A stretch of DNA of 5,566 nt, taken from contig CALEIO010000199.1 of assembly GCA_937875885.1 (NCBI GenBank), positions 1 to 5,566 on the forward strand, read 5' to 3'. Position 1 is the first letter of the stretch, and each line of letters starts with the position of its first letter. A program made the translations under genes and the position numbers. The notes under the pieces were generated by a model. The model saw nothing but the letters and a program-made list of their open reading frames with translations, made no database searches and was not told the DNA's origin. Source of the stretch: an uncultured Clostridia bacterium (GTDB taxonomy: Bacteria; Bacillota; Clostridia; Oscillospirales; Acutalibacteraceae). Of the stretch, positions 2,834 through 5,566 are shown piece after piece.

Positions 2834-5566
2834 TTATTTTATGGTGTTCTGATTAATGTTCGTAGCTGATACATCCCAAGAGCCTACTGTGTGTGCAGTA
2901 CCGGAACCGCCATTTACGTAGAAGCCCTTCAGATCTTTCAGAACGGAGGTGGTTGTCATATCTTTTGTTTGTTTACCATTACCACCGTTATTGAAAATGA
3001 TAGCTGTCATAGAATTGGGAAGAAGAGCTACGTAAATATCCTCATTACCATTATTCATAACTTTTGTCATTTTCTGACCAGGCCAACCGTTGTTATTGGA
3101 AGTGTTTGATGTTGTCCACCAATAAAGGTGGATATTGCTCCAGGTATAATTGGTAGCATTTGTAAAGTAAATACGTTTGTAGTTCAGAGAATCCTTCCAC
3201 TCAAGCATGCTAGCACTTGTTGCAATAGCATAAGATTCACCGCTTGTATTTCTACCCGATGTGGTTGTCCAGGTATTCTTAGAGCTATCTTTGAATGTAA
3301 TGTCAACAGAGCTGCTTGTAATTGCAGATGTTGTCCAGGTAAGGTTATCGTTTCCCTTTGTAAGACTTACTGTGAAGGGAATTCTGTAAGTTACGCCGCC
3401 TTCTTTTATCTCATGCTTGAATGTAGCACTGAGAGAAGTAAGGTTCTTGTCGTAATGCTTAAAGCTGATCTTATTACCTGATGTAGTAATCTTGGAATAG
3501 AACAGACCCTTGCCTGCAGTATCTGTAGTGTAGTAGTAAGGTTTCTCTGCAGATCTGGGATAGGGGAGTTCGTTGTTGTTTGCAATCCAGGTGTTTCCGT
3601 TGTTGTCAGTGAATGTAACAATGGATTTTCCATCGGGAATGATGTTTGTATAGAACATTCCGTCTGATCCCTTGGTCATTTCTATCTTGGTAGTATAGTT
3701 CTCGTTAGTATAAGAAACTGTTACGCTTGTTGTGTCTGAAGAAGGCACAAAGTAAGTTGTGTAGGTACCTCTAAGGTCGATATCGCCCCAACGGCCATAT
3801 TTGCCATTACCGGTAGTATTTCCTACACCAGAACCACTGTTATCTATGCTGCAAGTCATATAGTGGTTATTATCGTAGAAATTTACAATAGCGTTTACGT
3901 TCAGTGTGTTGTAAGTTGCCCAGTCGATGTTCTGGATACCAAAGTTAACGTCAAGCGGAAGCTTTATGGCTTTATTGATTTCGCGTCTGTTCCAGATAGT
4001 AATATTCTTTGTTCCTGTAGGTCTTTGTTCAAAAGCCATATAGTAAAGGTTGCTTTTGCCTGATACAGGAGTAAGAGCCATACCACTTGTGGGCCAGAAG
4101 TCCTGAGAAGGATTATACTTTGTTCTGTCGTAAGAACTACTGGTGTATTTTGCATTATCAGAACTTGTGTAGGAGATAGTAGGTTCATATCTGCCATTAT
4201 GGAACTTATCTGCTATACTGCTGTTTACAGAGAGATAGAGAATAAAGGTTTTATCTGTACCTAACGAGCTGTTTGATGCATTGGATTCAGTGGCTCGATA
4301 AACAGTTTCGCTGCCTCTGTAGTCACCGTTCCAATAGTTAAAGGTTACATATTTATCAGATGTGTTTTTGCCCTGTCTTAAGAACTTAACAAAGTCTACA
4401 TCTGATGGGATGTAACAGGACCAGGAGTTTTTGGTGTTGTGATCCTTTGTGGGTTCACTAGTCATATAGTATTCAAGAATTCGGTTGTCATATACAATGT
4501 TAACCGACATATCGATTTTATTGCCTTTATCGTCCTTGTTAGCAATCCATCCATCAGTTGTGTAATCTCTGAAATAGATTAACTCAACATCAGCATCTGA
4601 CATACCCCATACACAAACTTTTTTACCAAGCATAGTGATTTCTGTTTGGTTACCTCTGTTTGTTGCTTGCCATCTATTGGCGTTAGAATCGTTGACATTA
4701 TCTTTTAATCTGTGAATAAACTCACAGTTTTGAAGAGCATTGGGGATAGTACCTGTCCAGGTATGGGCTTCAGCATCATAGGTGAGCTCATACTGGCGGT
4801 TGTTGCTATTGCCGTCAGCGTTTCTTACGTAGAGTGCAGTAGCTTTGTTGCTGCTGTTTTTGTCATCAATCCACCGGTCTGCTGTGTAGTCATAAACAGT
4901 AATCTGCTGAGAAATTGACCAGGTAGAGCAGAGCCTGATTGTAAAAGAAACTGTCTCGCCTGCGTGTATGTAGGTTGCATAGTCAGGATCTAAAGCATCT
5001 ACCCACACAGAGCAGGTGATAGTCTTAACTTCGCCTTGTTCAAGGTGGAAGAGAGCTTCTGTATACTCGTGATTTGTGGAGTAAATATATCTCTGATAAT
5101 TTTCGATCTTACTTTCAGTAGCGAGAACAGGTTTGTTTTCACTGGTAATAGAAGAAATAGATTTAAGCATTGAATAATCTCTTTTATCATTGTCGAGCGC
5201 AGAAGCACACAGAATTCGTGTTGCTCTGCCGTCACTGAAAGCAATACGATAGGGGGAAACATCAACACCTGTCTTTGTTTCACCTTTGATCAGAATTCTG
5301 GGAGCGAGTTCAGAGAGGTAGATGTCCGTAGGACCATCGGGAGAAGAAAGGTTAAACTCAAAACGGATAATGTTGGCATTGATATCTTCAGGGCCCAGCT
5401 GACGGAACTTGGCATTATTGCTGCCTGCGGTTCCCTCATATAGTGCATAGAAATTCTTTGCATCTGCACTTGAAACAGGGGAGAGTCGCACTTCTTTCTG
5501 TGCATCAAAATATCCGGTCAGATCAATAACTTCGTTATATGTTGTGTCTGAAGCTGATTTGTTTTC
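2834..5566 (-). CDS. Large modular surface protein: TasA-like segment plus starch-binding modules, 5'-truncated
   Basis: The frame is open from the right window edge to TAA at 2836-2834, giving 910 visible residues. The GTG at 5491 is internal, because 25 in-frame codons precede it. Residues 1-216 resemble SipW-dependent TasA/camelysin-type domains seen in clostridia, with the hallmark TITCSVWVDALDPDY (182-196) followed by GETVSFTIRL. Two tandem modules follow, opening with VYDYTADRWIDDK (224-236) and IYFRDYTTDGWIANKDDK (330-347). After a less clear stretch (446-605) come two shorter related modules with SIVTFTDNNGNTW (648-660) and SVDITFKDSSKNTW (753-766). The end (797-898) is CBM26-like: IYFTNATNYTWSNIHLYWW, GWPGQKM, IIFNNGGNGKQTKDM. 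I see no LPxTG, dockerin or catalytic domain. I infer an exported adhesin or fibre subunit that binds starch and is processed by the peptidase two genes downstream. Any signal peptide lies outside the window. Confidence 0.85.
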   Translation of the reverse strand, partial: ENKSASDTTYNEVIDLTGYFDAQKEVRLSPVSSADAKNFYALYEGTAGSNNAKFRQLGPEDINANIIRFEFNLSSPDGPTDIYLSELAPRILIKGETKTGVDVSPYRIAFSDGRATRILCASALDNDKRDYSMLKSISSITSENKPVLATESKIENYQRYIYSTNHEYTEALFHLEQGEVKTITCSVWVDALDPDYATYIHAGETVSFTIRLCSTWSISQQITVYDYTADRWIDDKNSSNKATALYVRNADGNSNNRQYELTYDAEAHTWTGTIPNALQNCEFIHRLKDNVNDSNANRWQATNRGNQTEITMLGKKVCVWGMSDADVELIYFRDYTTDGWIANKDDKGNKIDMSVNIVYDNRILEYYMTSEPTKDHNTKNSWSCYIPSDVDFVKFLRQGKNTSDKYVTFNYWNGDYRGSETVYRATESNASNSSLGTDKTFILYLSVNSSIADKFHNGRYEPTISYTSSDNAKYTSSSYDRTKYNPSQDFWPTSGMALTPVSGKSNLYYMAFEQRPTGTKNITIWNRREINKAIKLPLDVNFGIQNIDWATYNTLNVNAIVNFYDNNHYMTCSIDNSGSGVGNTTGNGKYGRWGDIDLRGTYTTYFVPSSDTTSVTVSYTNENYTTKIEMTKGSDGMFYTNIIPDGKSIVTFTDNNGNTWIANNNELPYPRSAEKPYYYTTDTAGKGLFYSKITTSGNKISFKHYDKNLTSLSATFKHEIKEGGVTYRIPFTVSLTKGNDNLTWTTSAITSSSVDITFKDSSKNTWTTTSGRNTSGESYAIATSASMLEWKDSLNYKRIYFTNATNYTWSNIHLYWWTTSNTSNNNGWPGQKMTKVMNNGNEDIYVALLPNSMTAIIFNNGGNGKQTKDMTTTSVLKDLKGFYVNGGSGTAHTVGSWDVSATNINQNTIK
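2873..3178 (-). other. CBM26-like starch-binding module (C-terminal of large protein)
   Basis: The coding order is KRIYFTNATNYTWSNIHLYWW, GWPGQKMTKVM, EDIYVALLP, TAIIFNNGGNGKQTKDM, GFYVNGGSG and a closing VGSW. The Y-x-W and WPG aromatics match those of the plus-strand dockerin protein, and the order of blocks is the same. Starch binding is inferred from family resemblance. Confidence 0.78.
3227..3727 (-). repeat. Two related short beta modules in the large protein
   Basis: Two protein-level copies share the order: strand-rich start, V-[ST]-x-T/L-K-G, a middle block, then [IV]-TF-[TK]-D-x(3)-NTW. The cores are IVTFTDNNGNTWIANN and VDITFKDSSKNTWTTTSG. The TFxDxxxNTW ending recalls the FxDGxxxWDNN ending of CBM25-type modules, but the resemblance is weak. 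The DNA copies are diverged. Confidence 0.55.
4292..4903 (-). repeat. Two tandem DYTxDxWI modules in the large protein
   Basis: Two roughly 100-residue modules each open with Y-x-(R)-DYT-x-D-x-WI-x(2)-K (VYDYTADRWIDDK, IYFRDYTTDGWIANKDDK). Each has an inner [TN]-x-W-x(2)-x-IP core (HTWTGTIP, NSWSCYIP) followed by a charged-aromatic block (CEFIHRLKDN, VDFVKFLRQG). The [IL]P position matches the AYIP/ALLP of the CBM26-like modules, so these may be distant sugar-binding relatives. Confidence 0.55.

Noticed and set aside
2144..2869. A 241-codon plus-strand frame longer than the gene opposite it
   Set aside because: It is antisense to the TasA-like gene, which has a signal segment, an RBS and operon spacing. 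The plus frame is Cys-rich with no domain logic.
5489..5491. GTG as start codon of the large protein
   Set aside because: Twenty-five sense codons precede it in frame up to the window edge, no ribosome binding site is evident, and no signal peptide follows. The true start is outside the window.

Overview
The window looks like chromosomal DNA of a gut Firmicute of the Ruminococcus/Oscillospiraceae type, probably a starch user close to Ruminococcus bromii. This placement is inferred from three things. One is a Ruminococcus-style dockerin repeat. The second is CBM26-like starch-binding modules in two separate proteins. The third is a SipW-type signal peptidase encoded with candidate substrates of the TasA/camelysin kind. 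No 16S or other strict taxonomic marker is present.

Layout. (1) Positions 2-868, plus strand: the 3' part of a large secreted protein, cut by the left window edge. It holds the second half of a dockerin, a helical FIVAR-like spacer and a C-terminal CBM26-like module, and is followed by a very strong intrinsic terminator (911-940). (2) Positions 869-1160: non-coding, with two hairpins. The second (976-1008) most likely ends the oppositely oriented small gene. (3) Positions 1161-1340, minus strand: a 59-residue cysteine-rich protein resembling the DUF6472 family, with a clear Shine-Dalgarno. (4) Positions 1422-5566, minus strand: a three-gene operon read right to left. It starts with a large modular protein of at least 910 residues that is open at the right window edge. 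A 219-residue exported protein follows after 21 bp, then the SipW-type signal peptidase after 40 bp. A terminator directly follows the peptidase stop codon.

How it may work. The large protein carries a TasA/camelysin-like segment in its N-terminal part, several repeated beta-sandwich modules and a final CBM26-like starch-binding module. The 219-residue protein has a signal segment ending in a motif resembling the TasA/CalY cleavage region. The co-encoded peptidase would release both for assembly at the cell surface. I infer a SipW-dependent surface fibre or matrix that binds starch. It lies next to a gene for a dockerin-borne starch-binding protein that would be displayed by cohesin-dockerin docking instead. 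The window thus pairs two surface-display routes for the same kind of sugar-binding module. The operon's promoter and the N-terminus of the large protein lie outside the window.
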